From positions 3,089,403 through 3,153,402 of the forward strand of contig NZ_CP051185.1 in NCBI RefSeq assembly GCF_012516315.1: DNA of 64,000 bases. The letters are read 5' to 3'. Each line of letters opens with the position of its first letter. Position 1 is the stretch's first letter. A program made the translations under genes and the position numbers. The notes under the pieces are model-generated. The model saw only the letters and a program-made list of their open reading frames with translations, ran no database searches and was not told the origin of the DNA. This DNA comes from Limnospira fusiformis SAG 85.79. GTDB taxonomy: Bacteria > Cyanobacteriota > Cyanobacteriia > Cyanobacteriales > Microcoleaceae. Positions 28,701-38,243 of the stretch are shown here, in pieces.

Positions 28701-30972
28701 CCTCTGATTCGGAGATCACTTTCATCCGAATCCCCAATATCTGCACTACCTCTTCCTCGGTAACTCTCCTCACTCTCCTGAGTTTCCGCATCTTCCACCA
28801 CCTCTGATTCCGAGACCCTTTCCGAATCCGAATCCCCAATATCTGCTACCTGGTAACTCCTCTCCTCAGTTTCCACATCTTCCACCACCTCGGATTGGGA
28901 GAGAACTTTCATCCAACTCCAATATCTGGCTACCTGGTAACTCTCCTCACTCTCCTGAGTTTCCGCATCTTCCACCACCTCTGATTCCGAGACCCTTTCC
29001 GAATCCGAATCCCCAATATCTGCTACCTGGTAACTCTCCTCACTCTCCTGAGTTTCCGCATCTTCCACCACTTCTAATTCCGAGACCCTTTCTGAATCCG
29101 AATCCCCAATATCTGCTACCTGGTAACTCTCCTCACTCTCCTGAGTTTCCGCATCTTCCACCACCTCTGATTCCGAGACCCTTTCCGAATCCGAATCCCC
29201 AATATCTGCTACCTGGTAACTCTCCTCAGTTTCCACATCTTCCACCACCTCGGATTGGGAGATAACTTCCTCCAACTCAATATCTGCTACCTGGTAACTC
29301 TCCTCACTCTCCTGAGTTTCCGCATCTTCCACCACCTCTGATTCCGAGACCCTTTCCGAATCCGAATCCCCAATATCTACTACCTGGTAACTCTCCTCAG
29401 TTTCCACATCTTCCACCACCTCGGATTGGGAGATAACTTCCTCCAACTCAATATCTGCTACCTGGTAACTCTCCTCACTCTCCTCACTCTCCTGAGTTTC
29501 CGCATCTTCCACCACCTCTAATTCCGAGACCCTTTCTGAATCCGAATCCCCAATATCTGGTACCTGGTAACTCTCCTCACTCTCCTGAGTTTCCGCATCT
29601 TCCACCACCTCTGATTCCGAGACCCTTTCTGAGTCGGAATCCCCAATATCTGCTACCTGGTAACTCTCCTCACTCTCCTGAGTTTCCGCATCTTCCACCA
29701 CCTCTGATTCCGAGACCCTTTCCGAATCCGAATCCCCAATATCTACTACCTGGTAACTCTCCCTCCTGAGTTTCCACATCTTCCACCACCTCTGATTCCG
29801 AGACCCTTTCCGAATCCGAATCCCCAATATCTACTACCTGGTAACTCTCCTCAGTTTCCACATCTTCCACCACCTCTGGATTGGGAGATAACTTCCTCCA
29901 ATCTCACCCCAATATCTGCCTACCTGGTAACTCTCCTCACCCCCTGAGTTTCCACATCTTCCACCACTCCGCACCCCAACTGGTAACTCTCCTCACTCTC
30001 CTGAGTTTCCGCATCTTCCACCACCTCTGATTCCGAGACCCTTTCTGAGTCGGAATCCCCAATATCTGCTACCTGGTAACTCTCCTGACTCTCCTGAGTT
30101 TCCGCATCTTCCACCACCTCTGATTCCGAGACCCTTTCCGAATCCGAATCCCCAATATCTGCTACCTGGTAACTCTCCTCAGTTTCCACATCTTCCACCA
30201 CCTCTGATTCCGAGACCCTTTCCGAATCCGAATCCCCAATATCTGCTACCTGGTAACTCTCCTCAGTTTCCACATCTTCCACCACCTCGGATTGGGAGAT
30301 AACTTCCTCCAACTCATCCCCAATATCTGCTACCTGGTAACTCTCCTCAGTTTCCACATCTTCCACCACCTCGGATTGGGAGACAGTTTCTGAGACTGTT
30401 TGGAAATCGAAAGTTTTGGCTGATAGTTCTGGAGAAATAAGCGTTGATGTTTCTTCAGGTTTAGTATCAGAGGATATAGAAGTTTTTGCCGATTCATGTA
30501 ATGCTAGCGTTGTAGATGTATCCTTTGACATCTGCGATAAGGTTGTCGATGCTAAATCCGGGGTTGGTTCAGGTTGAAGGGATTGTCCTAAACCCTCAGT
30601 TTTAGCCTGTGCTGACCTCAAATAGCGATCGCGCTTTCTCCAGAGCAGAAAAGCAATTAAGACAGCAATAGATAATAGTATTAATAACCACAGGAGAAAC
30701 TGTCCCGACGATGAAGCAGCCACCAATCCTGCGGGGTCAGTCCTACTAGGTGCTGATTCTACAGACCTTCCCTCTGAACTCTCCGATAAAGGTTCAGCCT
30801 GAGATAAAACCACTTCATTGGTCGCCAACCCAGTCGAGGTCAAAGCCGTTCTCGAACGATTTGGGTATAATTGAGCAGAGACCAACCTAGAAGTCGCCAA
30901 AGACTTAGGAGCGAGATCAAGGATACAGACCAACGCCAAGGTAGCAATTGATGTTTTTCTTTTATATGACAT
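25789..30972 (-). CDS. Giant acidic tandem-repeat membrane protein with C-terminal DUF4912 domain, frame broken
   Basis: The N-terminal part (from ATG 30972; 31038 is an alternative) has a signal-like hydrophobic stretch (TSIATLALVCILDLAP), a membrane helix (QFLLWLLILLSIAVLIAFLLW) and a basic stop-transfer. About 4 kb of acidic repeats follow (unit of 31 residues, beginning SEVVEDAETQ). The C-terminus is a DUF4912 domain (VLLPRDPSWAYAYWDI, then EWYIPVPMSDRDYIVEIGYV), a family found widely in cyanobacteria. Only the first and last parts share an open frame with flanking domains; frame changes or gaps occur near 27390, 27640, 27830, 27900, 28060, 28430, 28700, 29760 and 29900. These could be real decay, repeat-copy errors or assembly errors. 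Coupled to the histidine kinase. Confidence 0.7.
26425..30390 (-). repeat. Tandem array, 84-93 bp units, about 40 copies
   Basis: Dominant unit is 93 bp (31 codons: SEVVEDAETQ-ESEESYQVAD-IGDSDSERVSE). Variants are an 84-bp form with VETEESYQ and an ~87-bp form ending ELEEVISQ. Counting the near-invariant CTACCTGGTAACT block gives about 40 copies. Adjacent units are close to identical, implying recent expansion or gene conversion, while units around 28640-28930 and 29760-30000 are scrambled. Confidence 0.9.
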
Positions 30973-31080
30973 AAGTGGCAGACCCACAATCGGGATGTTC
31001 CAGTCAGCATTACACAGAGCCTGCTCGCATTTTATCATAACAATGTCGCCCCATTTACCAAAGATCCTGGGTCTAAAGCC

Positions 31081-31097
31081 CCGTCCTAGAAGGACGG
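31081..31097. other. Hairpin with T run, probable IS200/IS605-type end
   Basis: CCGTCC (31081-31086) and GGACGG (31092-31097) flank TAGAA, followed by CTTTTT. This shape is typical of subterminal hairpins of IS200/IS605-family elements and would also work as a rightward terminator. No transposase adjoins it, so it is a remnant marking a breakpoint left of the intron cluster. Confidence 0.5.
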
Positions 31098-31122
31098 CTT
31101 TTTATGTTATACTATTTTGTTT

Positions 31123-32030
31123 GTGCGAGACGTTTAGGAGTGAAATAGGGCTGCAATGCCTGAAATAACTTCCTAGTGGGACTTTCACCCCTTGGTGAAA
31201 TATAAGGGACTCGTACCCTGACCATCCCATAACTGTTTATATGTCCCAACGCTTGGAGAAATCTAAGCAAGGCAGGGAACTCAAGGTCAATCCCATTTTA
31301 AGAAATCGCAATATACCGTCCAAGTATACCTAGGAGGAGTATTAAACCCACTTGGGGCGATTATGGGATAGAGTAACGGCGATAGCCACCCCCAATTTGA
31401 GGATTCACACTCCTAGGGTTGAAGCGGGGAACGGAAGGCGTAATAGGGGAACCTACCTCTCACTCGACCACTGCCAACCATCCATGACTAAGGAAATCTG
31501 AATGTTCCGACTTGAACCATCGTCAATAGTAAGTAGCGAAATAGGTTGATACGCTGCACTCAAAAGAGTAAGGAGAAAAGTAGGAGTCTGAGCACGCTAC
31601 CTACACAGACCTTTTTAAGTAACCCGGTGGATAGGACAAGTCTAAAGATGGAATGCCCGTATAAACGGAACGTTTAAACCCCTTTTAGGCTCTCAGTAGT
31701 GTTGTGTCTATTGAGTAGTCAAAAGTGTAAGCGTATACCTTTAAGGGGAAAGGATGTGACTGAAAGCTAATGCCTAACTGTAATGGTTAGGATATGCCCA
31801 CTAGTCACGGTGTGGATATAGAGACTGCGGTAAGTAGGAGTCCTACGGCGAAAGCGAGTTTAAAGACTACGTATGTCATATAGCTCTGAAAGTTGAAGTC
31901 ATAAAGCGGGGGGTTGTAGTCCCGTTCCTACTGACAATAGGGTATTCACATTAGGAGCCGTGTGATGTGAAAGTATCAAGCACGGTTTGGAATTGGAGTT
32001 GGCGAAGGTGACTTCCCTTTCGACCATAAC
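31123..32030 (+). mobile_element. ORF-less group II intron, complete
   Basis: Starts with the group II 5' consensus GTGCGAGAC at 31123 and carries domain V at about 31954-31989 (GAGCCGTGTGAT, GAAA-type loop, TCAAGCACGG) and a domain VI hairpin ending at about 32030. About 908 bases with no open frame in domain IV. It is followed directly by RT coding sequence (AVRRVTQDNQGKKTAGVDG), so it interrupts the N-terminal part of an RT gene; the upstream exon is missing, replaced by an IS200/605-like end. Needs a maturase in trans. Confidence 0.75.
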
Positions 32031-32992
32031 ATAGCAGTCCGGCGAGTGACCCAAGATAATCAAGGCAAGAAAACAGCCGGTGTTGATGGAATGAGAGCAA
32101 TCTCTCCAAGACAAAGGTTTGAAATTGTCAAGAGCATCAAGGGAAATCTCAAAGCAAAACCACTGCGACGGGTGTGGATACCAAAACCTGGAAGGGATGA
32201 AAAAAGCGGGAATGGGAATACCCACAATCCAAGACAGAGCAAGGCAAGCCTTGGTTAAGTCGGCTCTCGAACCTGAATGGGAATCGAGATTTGAAGGCAC
32301 AAGCTACGGGTTCCGTCCCGGACGGTCAACCCACGACGCAATAGCACGAATTTACCTAAGCATCCGCAAAGGTGAATACTATGTACTAGATGCTGATATA
32401 GCGTGCGAGACGTTTAGGAGTGAAATAGGGCTGCAATGCTCGAAATAACCTCCTAGAGGGGAATCAACTGATTCAACCCAGTTACCCCTTAACTGTTTAT
32501 ATGTTCCAACGCTCGAGCAGAGGAGCAAGGCAGGAAACTCAAGGTCAATCCCATTTTAAGAAATCGCAAAATACCGTCCAAATATACCTAGGAGGAGTAT
32601 TAAACCACTTGGTGCGATTATGGGATAGAGTAACGGCGATAGCCACCCCCAATTTGAGGATTCACACTCCTAGGGTTGAAGCAGGGAACGGAAGGCGTAA
32701 TAGGGGAACCTACCTCTCACTCGACCACTGCCAACCATCCATGATTAAGGAGACTGAATGTCCGGCTTGAACCATCGTAAGAATTGAGTAGCGAAACAGG
32801 TTGATACGCTGCGCTCAAAAGAGCAAGGGAAAAAGTAGGTGGCTATTCTAACTACCTACACAGACCTTTAAAGTACCCCGGTGGACAGGACAAATCTAAA
32901 GATGAAATGCCCATATAAACGGAACGTTATAACCCCTTTCAGGCTCTGACAATCTGGTCGAGGTAGTCAGTAGTGATAAGTGTAAGCGCAAG

Positions 32993-34717
32993 GTGCGAGA
33001 CGTTCGGGTATGAAATAGGGCTGAAATGCCCGAAATAACTACCCGGTGAGGATTCCAGCTCCGAATCTGGATATAAGGAGACCTCTCCTGACCATCCTCA
33101 TAACTGGTTATATGTCCCGACGCTTAGGGAACTAAGCAAGGCAGGGAACTCAAGGTCATAAACGAACTGAGAAATCAGGGAGTAGAGAGTAACGGCGATA
33201 GCCACCCCCAGTTTTGGAAATCATAACTCCAGGATTGAAGCGGGGAACGGAAGGCGTGAGGTAGAACCTACTACCAAGACGCGACCACTGCCAACCATCT
33301 ATGATTAGGAAGACCGAATGTCCGACTTGAACCATCGTAATACACTAGCAGCGAAATAGGTTGACACGCTGCGCTCAAAAGGGCAAGGGGAAAAGTAGGG
33401 GGTTCGTGCGACTACCTACACAGACCTTTAAAAGTACCCCGGTTCTGAGGACAAATCTAACGATGGAATGCCCATATAATCGGAACGTTGTAACCCCTCT
33501 AATGCTCTGCCTATAAACCAGTGAGTAATGCTATTCACAAGGCAGTAGTGAAAAATGTAAGCGCATGGTGCGAGACGTTCGGGTATGAAATAGGGCTGAA
33601 ATGCCCGAAATAACTACCCGGTGAGGATTCCAGCTCCGAATCTGGATATAAGGAGACCTCTCCTGACCATCCTCATAACTGGTTATATGTCCCGACGCTT
33701 AGGGAACTAAGCAAGGCAGGGAACTCAAGGTCATAAACGAACTGAGAAATCAGGGAGTAGAGAGTAACGGCGATAGCCACCCCCAGTTTTGGAAATCATA
33801 ACTCCAGGATTGAAGCGGGGAACGGAAGGCGTGAGGTAGAACCTACTACCAAGACGCGACCACTGCCAACCATCTATGATTAGGAAGACCGAATGTCCGA
33901 CTTGAACCATCGTAATACACTAGCAGCGAAATAGGTTGACACGCTGCGCTCAAAAGGGCAAGGGGAAAAGTAGGGGGTTCGTGCGACTACCTACACAGAC
34001 CTTTAAAAGTACCCCGGCGGAGAGGACAAATCTAACGATGGAATGCCCATATAATCGGAACGTTGTAACCCCTCTAATGCTCTGCCTATAAACCAGTGAG
34101 TAATGCTATTCACAAGGCAGTAGTGAAAAATGTAAGCGCATGGTGCGAGACGTTCGGGTATGAAATAGGGCTGAAATGCCCGAAATAACTACCCGGTGAG
34201 GATTCCAGCTCCGAATCTGGATATAAGGAGACCTCTCCTGACCATCCTCATAACTGGTTATATGTCCCGACGCTTAGGGAACTAAGCAAGGCAGGGAACT
34301 CAAGGTCATAAACGAACTGAGAAATCAGGGAGTAGAGAGTAACGGCGATAGCCACCCCCAGTTTTGGAAATCATAACTCCAGGATTGAAGCGGGGAACGG
34401 AAGGCGTGAGGTAGAACCTACTACCAAGACGCGACCACTGCCAACCATCTATGATTAGCAAGACCGAATGTCCGACTTGAACCATCGTAATACACTAGCA
34501 GCGAAATAGGTTGACACGCTGCGCTCAAAAGGGCAAGGGGAAAAGTAGGGGGTTCGTGCGACTACCTACACAGACCTTTAAAAGTACCCCGGCGGAGAGG
34601 ACAAATCTAACGATGGAATGCCCATATAATCGGAACGTTGTAACCCCTCTAATGCTCTGCCTATAAACCAGTGAGTAATGCTATTCACAAGGCAGTAGTG
34701 AAAAATGTAAGCGCATG
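32993..34717 (+). repeat. Three tandem 575-bp copies of a group II intron 5' half
   Basis: Units 32993-33567, 33568-34142 and 34143-34717 are each 575 bp and nearly identical (for example GGTTCTGAGGA against GGCGGAGAGGA near the 5' half's end in unit 1 and units 2-3). Each begins GTGCGAGACGTTCGGG and ends TGTAAGCGCATG. Explained by repeated self-insertion at one site or by later tandem duplication. Confidence 0.9.
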
Positions 34718-35008
34718 CTTAGAGGGTGAAGGATGTGACCAGAAGCTAAAGCCCAATTGTCATGGTTGGGATATGCCCACAGGTCACGGTGGGGATATAG
34801 ATACTGCGGTCAGTAAGAGTATAATGGCGAGGACGAGTTTAAAGACTACGTGGTGCATATAGCTCTGAACATCGAAGTAGAAAGCAGGTCTCTTGATTCT
34901 GCTCCTTTGACAAATAGGGTATCCACACCAGGAGCCGTGTGATGGGAAACTATCAAGCACGGTTCTGAATGGGAGAGGGTGAAGGTGACTTCACTCTCGA
35001 CCCCTAAC
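34143..35008 (+). mobile_element. Innermost uninterrupted group II intron
   Basis: A contiguous 866-base intron: 5' half 34143-34717 joined to 3' half 34718-35008, with domain V at 34932-34965 (GAAA-like loop in GATGGGAAACTATC) and the 3' end CCCCTAAC. No open frame. It is the youngest insertion of the stack and the best candidate for a still-active ribozyme. Confidence 0.7.
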
Positions 35009-36707
35009 CTTAGAGGGTGAAGGATGTGACCAGAAGCTAAAGCCCAATTGTCATGGTTGGGATATGCCCACAGGTCACGGTGGGGATATAGATACTGCGA
35101 TAAGTAAGAGTGCTTATGACGTGAGCGAGTTTAAAGACTACGTGGTGCATATAGCTCTGAACATCGAAGTAGAAAGCAGGTCTCTTGATTCTGCTCCTTT
35201 GACAAATAGGGTATCCACACCAGGAGCCGTGTGATGGGAAACTATCAAGCACGGTTCTGAATGGGAGAGGGTGAAGGTGACTTCACTCTCGACCCCTAAC
35301 CCTATAAGGGGAAAGGATGTGACTGAAAGCCAATGCCTAACTGTAATGGTTGGGATATGCCCACTAGTCACGGTGTGGATATAGAGACTGCGATAAGTAA
35401 GAGTGCTTATGACGTGAGCGAGTTTAAAGACTACGTGGTGTATATAGCTCCCAAAGTTGAAGTCACAAAGCAGGGGGTTGTAGCCCTGTTCCTAATGACA
35501 AATAGGGTGTCCACATCAGGAGCCGTGTGATGCGAAAGTATCAAGCACGGTTTTGAATGGGAGTTGGGGAAGGCGACTTCCATTTCGACCCCTACCGAAA
35601 TGCTTTGACCGAATAAACCATGATTACCTACTATCCAAAATTCATTGTCCAAGCAGCCTGAAGAGAGACCTGAAACAATGGCTCAAAGCGGGTGTGCTAG
35701 ATAACGGTGTATTTGAGGATACAGATGCAGGGACACCCCAAGGAGGGGTAATAAGTCCAATACTCGCCAACATCGCACTGGATGGCATGGTTAGGTTCAT
35801 AGAAAAACTGTACCCTCAGAAAACAGACAATCGCCCTTATGCGACGGTCATAAGATATGCCGATGATTTTGTGGTTATCTCAAAAGACCTAGAAATCATT
35901 GAACAGTGCAAAACTGCTATCTCCGAATGGTTAAAACCTGTGGGACTAGAAATAAAACCCGAAAAAACTCGAATTTGTCACACACTCAAATCCATTGAGT
36001 ATAATGGCAAGACTGAAGAACCTGGGTTTGATTTTATAGGATTCAATATCAGGCAATACCCAACAGGAAAATATAAGTCTGGGAAAACAGGTGGGGTAGC
36101 AAACCGATTAATCGGTCACAAGACCCACATTAAACCCAGTAAAAAGGCAGTTAAAGCCCATACTGAAGCGATAAAAGGTGTAATTGAAAAACATAAAACA
36201 GCACCTCAATCAGCCCTGATTAGCAAACTAAACCCAATCATAAGGGGATGGTCAAACTACTACTCAGGGGTAGTTTCAACAAAAACCTTCAATAAACTGG
36301 ATAGCATAGTCTGGGTAATGTTACGGGCATGGACAGCATCAAGATGCGGAGAGGCAAGCCACGAAAAGCTAGGAAACTACTTCCATAAGGGAACGGTTAA
36401 ACTTAGCAATGGGAAAGAAAAGCATGAATCTTGGTTATTCAAGACTAAGGATGGATATCAATTATGGAAACATAATTGGACTCCGATTGTTAGACATACC
36501 CTAGTGCGCCCTGACGCAACACCATATGATGGTAATTGGACTTACTGGGCAACCAGAAAAGGACAAGCAATCGACACGCCAAATAATGTAGCCAAACTAC
36601 TCAAAAAGCAAAAAGGTAGGTGCGCCTGGTGTGGGCAATACTTTACCCCATCAGACATAATTGAAGTAGACCACATTGTACCTCGAAGCCTAGGCGGAAA
36701 GGATGTA

Positions 36708-37664
36708 TAGCATTAGTTAAGGTGGTTAGGACGTAGCTTTGAGAACGGAATCCATGGCATCATGGAGAGAATCAAACTGCTCAATGCAGTGGCGAATACG
36801 GGCTTTCAGCCACGACCAACATTTCTCTATCTTCTTGAGGTCTGGCGAATAAGGTGGTAGATAGAGTAAACGGCATTGAGCTGCCTCCACCAGTTCAGCA
36901 ATCCGCCCCCCTTTATGAAACGTTGCATTGTCCAATACTAGAGTCTGACCTGGCTTCAATGTTGGAATTAAGATGAACTCCAACCACAACTCAAACACTG
37001 TCCGATTACAACAACCCTCAAAGCTAAAGGGAGCTAAGAGTTGTTGATGACACCATGCGGCTATCATACTTACCCTGCCCTGCCTCTTCCCTGATTTGAG
37101 TGCATGGAAGCGTTTTCCTTCCTCGCAGTAACCATAAGGGTAATCCGAGTCCTGACTATTCATGGCGGCTTCATCGAGGTAGACCACTTCTTCCGGCTCC
37201 ATCTGTTCAATCTGAGCCATAAACTCCTCTCGCTGTTGCTTCCAACGTTCTTGGTAGCCGTAAGTTTTTTTTCTGGTGAAGCCAATTTTCTTCAAGGCTC
37301 TGGATATGGTGCGAGGAGAGATGTCGTCATCCCAAAGTTCAGCCATTTGAGCGGAGGTTTTGTGGCCATGCTCTTGGGCAAAAGCCTTGAATTTATGCCA
37401 GTCGGTAATTTTGTGGTTATTGCCAGGTCGGTGATGAGGTTTAGGGAGGAAGTCTCCGGTCTGTGCTTTTCTTTGCAGCCAGAGATTAATGGTGTTCCTG
37501 CTGACATGGAAAACTTGACTGGCTTCTGTTTTGGGCATACCGTCTAGTTCAATGGCATCAATAACTTTTTGTCTGAGGTCGTAACTATAGGGGGCTGGCA
37601 TTTTTGGTCTTCTTAGTCATCTCGTCCTCTCCATTATACGTCCTAAGTGTTCTGTCTTGTGCTA
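36708..37664 (-). mobile_element. IS630-family element, copy A
   Basis: 957 bp from TAGCATTAGT to the inverse of TAGCACAAGACAG; the two ends share an imperfect inverted repeat with TTAGGACG. TA duplications lie at 36706-36707 and 37665-37666. It interrupts the HNH part of the RT gene, and the RT frame resumes directly after it. Confidence 0.9.
36726..37601 (-). CDS. IS630-family transposase, copy A, 291 aa
   Basis: Tc1/mariner-superfamily DDE transposase. N-terminal helix-turn-helix (KTEASQVFHVSRNTINLWLQRK), second DNA-binding module (SPRTISRALKKIGFTRKKTYGYQER), then the DDE domain: D in VYLDEAAMN, D in LVLDNATFHKG and E in the SPDLKKIEKCW motif, with 34 residues between the last two. Full length with A8 in the slippery tract. 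The usual N of LNKIE is K here and DEAGMN is DEAAMN, so activity is uncertain. Confidence 0.88.
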   Translation of the reverse strand: MPAPYSYDLRQKVIDAIELDGMPKTEASQVFHVSRNTINLWLQRKAQTGDFLPKPHHRPGNNHKITDWHKFKAFAQEHGHKTSAQMAELWDDDISPRTISRALKKIGFTRKKTYGYQERWKQQREEFMAQIEQMEPEEVVYLDEAAMNSQDSDYPYGYCEEGKRFHALKSGKRQGRVSMIAAWCHQQLLAPFSFEGCCNRTVFELWLEFILIPTLKPGQTLVLDNATFHKGGRIAELVEAAQCRLLYLPPYSPDLKKIEKCWSWLKARIRHCIEQFDSLHDAMDSVLKATS

Positions 37665-37764
37665 TATACAAAAACCTTCAATTATTACACCGCCACTGTC
37701 ATGACGATAAAACGGCGTTAGACAACGCCAACGCTGTATCCTTAACAATGGAGCAGTCAAACTA

Positions 37765-37841
37765 GGAGCCGTGTGAAGGGAAACTTTCACGCACGGTTTT
37801 GAATGGGAGGGGATGGAGGTGACTCCATTCTCGACCCCTAA
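37765..37841 (+). mobile_element. Domain V/VI and 3' end of the RT-bearing group II intron
   Basis: Directly after the RT stop comes GAGCCGTGTGAAG, an AAACTTTCACGCACGG return strand (domain V, 37766-37800), then the domain VI hairpin and 3' end at about 37841. It closes the intron that contains the RT at 32031-37764. The matching 5' domains I-III are not in the window. Confidence 0.75.
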
Positions 37842-38087
37842 TTCTCCAAGACAAAGGTTTGAGCTTGTTAAGAACATTAAGGGAAACCTCAAAGCAAAAC
37901 CACTGCGACGGGTGTGGATACCAAAACCTGGCAGGGATGAAAAACGCCCTCTAGGAATTCCCACAATCCAAGATAGAGCAAGGCAAGCCTTGGTTAAGTC
38001 GGCACTTGAGCCCGAATGGGAGTCAAGATTTGAAGGCACAAGCTATGGGTTCCGTCCAGGACGGTCAACCCAAGACGCAATAGCAAT
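37842..38087 (+). pseudogene. RT fragment used as host site by the RT-bearing intron
   Basis: In frame SPRQRFELVKNIKGNLKAKP, KPGRDEKRPLGIPTIQDRARQ, GFRPGRSTQDAIAI: RT0-RT2 of a second LtrA-like protein, without the A6 frameshift of its paralogue at 32095-32350. It begins exactly at the 3' end of the preceding intron (ending CCCCTAA before TTCTCCAAGAC) and stops where an opposite-strand intron end begins. So an intron with an RT inserted into the RT gene of another. Confidence 0.75.
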
Positions 38088-38243
38088 TAGGGGTCGAGAG
38101 TAGAGTCGCCTCTACCCCCTCCCATTCAGAACCGGACGTGAGACTTTCGCCTCATCCGGCTCCTAGTCTGATTGTTCCATTGTTAAGGATACAGCATTGG
38201 CGTTGTCTAACGCCGTTTTATCGTCGTGACAGTGGCGGTGTAA
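38088..38243 (-). mobile_element. 3' end of an opposite-strand group II intron with RT C-terminus
   Basis: Reading leftward: RT end (HCHDDKTALDNANAV...MEQSD stop), domain V (GAGCCGGATGAGGCGAAAGTCTC), domain VI and 3' end CGACCCCTAATTGC at 38088. The same RT continues rightward as slivers 40003-40026 and 40988-41012, separated by an IS1634 and an IS630 element. It abuts the + strand RT fragment at a GCAATTA junction. Confidence 0.7.

Larger units (their letters stand above)
32403..35596 (+). mobile_element. Stack of nested ORF-less group II introns
   Basis: Removing 32403-35596 joins GATATAGC to GAAATGC and restores DADIAKCFDR, so the boundaries are exact. Inside are four 5' halves (GTGCGAGAC at 32403, 32993, 33568 and 34143) followed by only three 3' halves (34718-35008, 35009-35300, 35301-35596), each with its own domain V (near 34932, 35224 and 35519). 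The first 5' half pairs with the last 3' half by sequence type; the B-type introns entered at one site, after GCGCATG and before CTTAGAGGG. One 3' half is missing. Confidence 0.8.
32031..37764 (+). pseudogene. Group II intron reverse transcriptase/maturase-HNH, split by introns and IS630
   Basis: Coding pieces 32031-32402, 35597-36707 and 37665-37764 join into one LtrA-like protein. Fragment 1 holds RT0-RT2 (KTAGVDG, LGIP-like, YGFRPGRSTHDA, DADIA). Fragment 2 begins KCFDRINHDYLL, has TPQGGVISPILANI, catalytic YADD, maturase domain X (GWSNYYSGVV) and HNH start CAWCG...VDHIVPRSLGG. Fragment 3 completes HNH (LLHRHCHDDKT) and stops at TAG 37762-37764. A +1 A in A6 at 32200-32205 shifts fragment 1. 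If the insertions splice or excise, only that shift would block translation. Confidence 0.85.

Noticed and set aside
26425..30390. CRISPR-like appearance of regular repeats
   Set aside because: Units are contiguous, 84-93 bp, with no unique spacers, and encode a periodic acidic peptide on the minus strand between recognisable protein domains.
31081..31097. Terminator of the DUF4912 repeat gene
   Set aside because: The T run follows on the plus strand, while that gene runs leftward and ends at 25789; an IS200/605 end is likelier.
37104..37547. 147-codon ORFs opposite every IS630 transposase
   Set aside because: The same antisense shadow appears in each copy; catalytic motifs are on the other strand.
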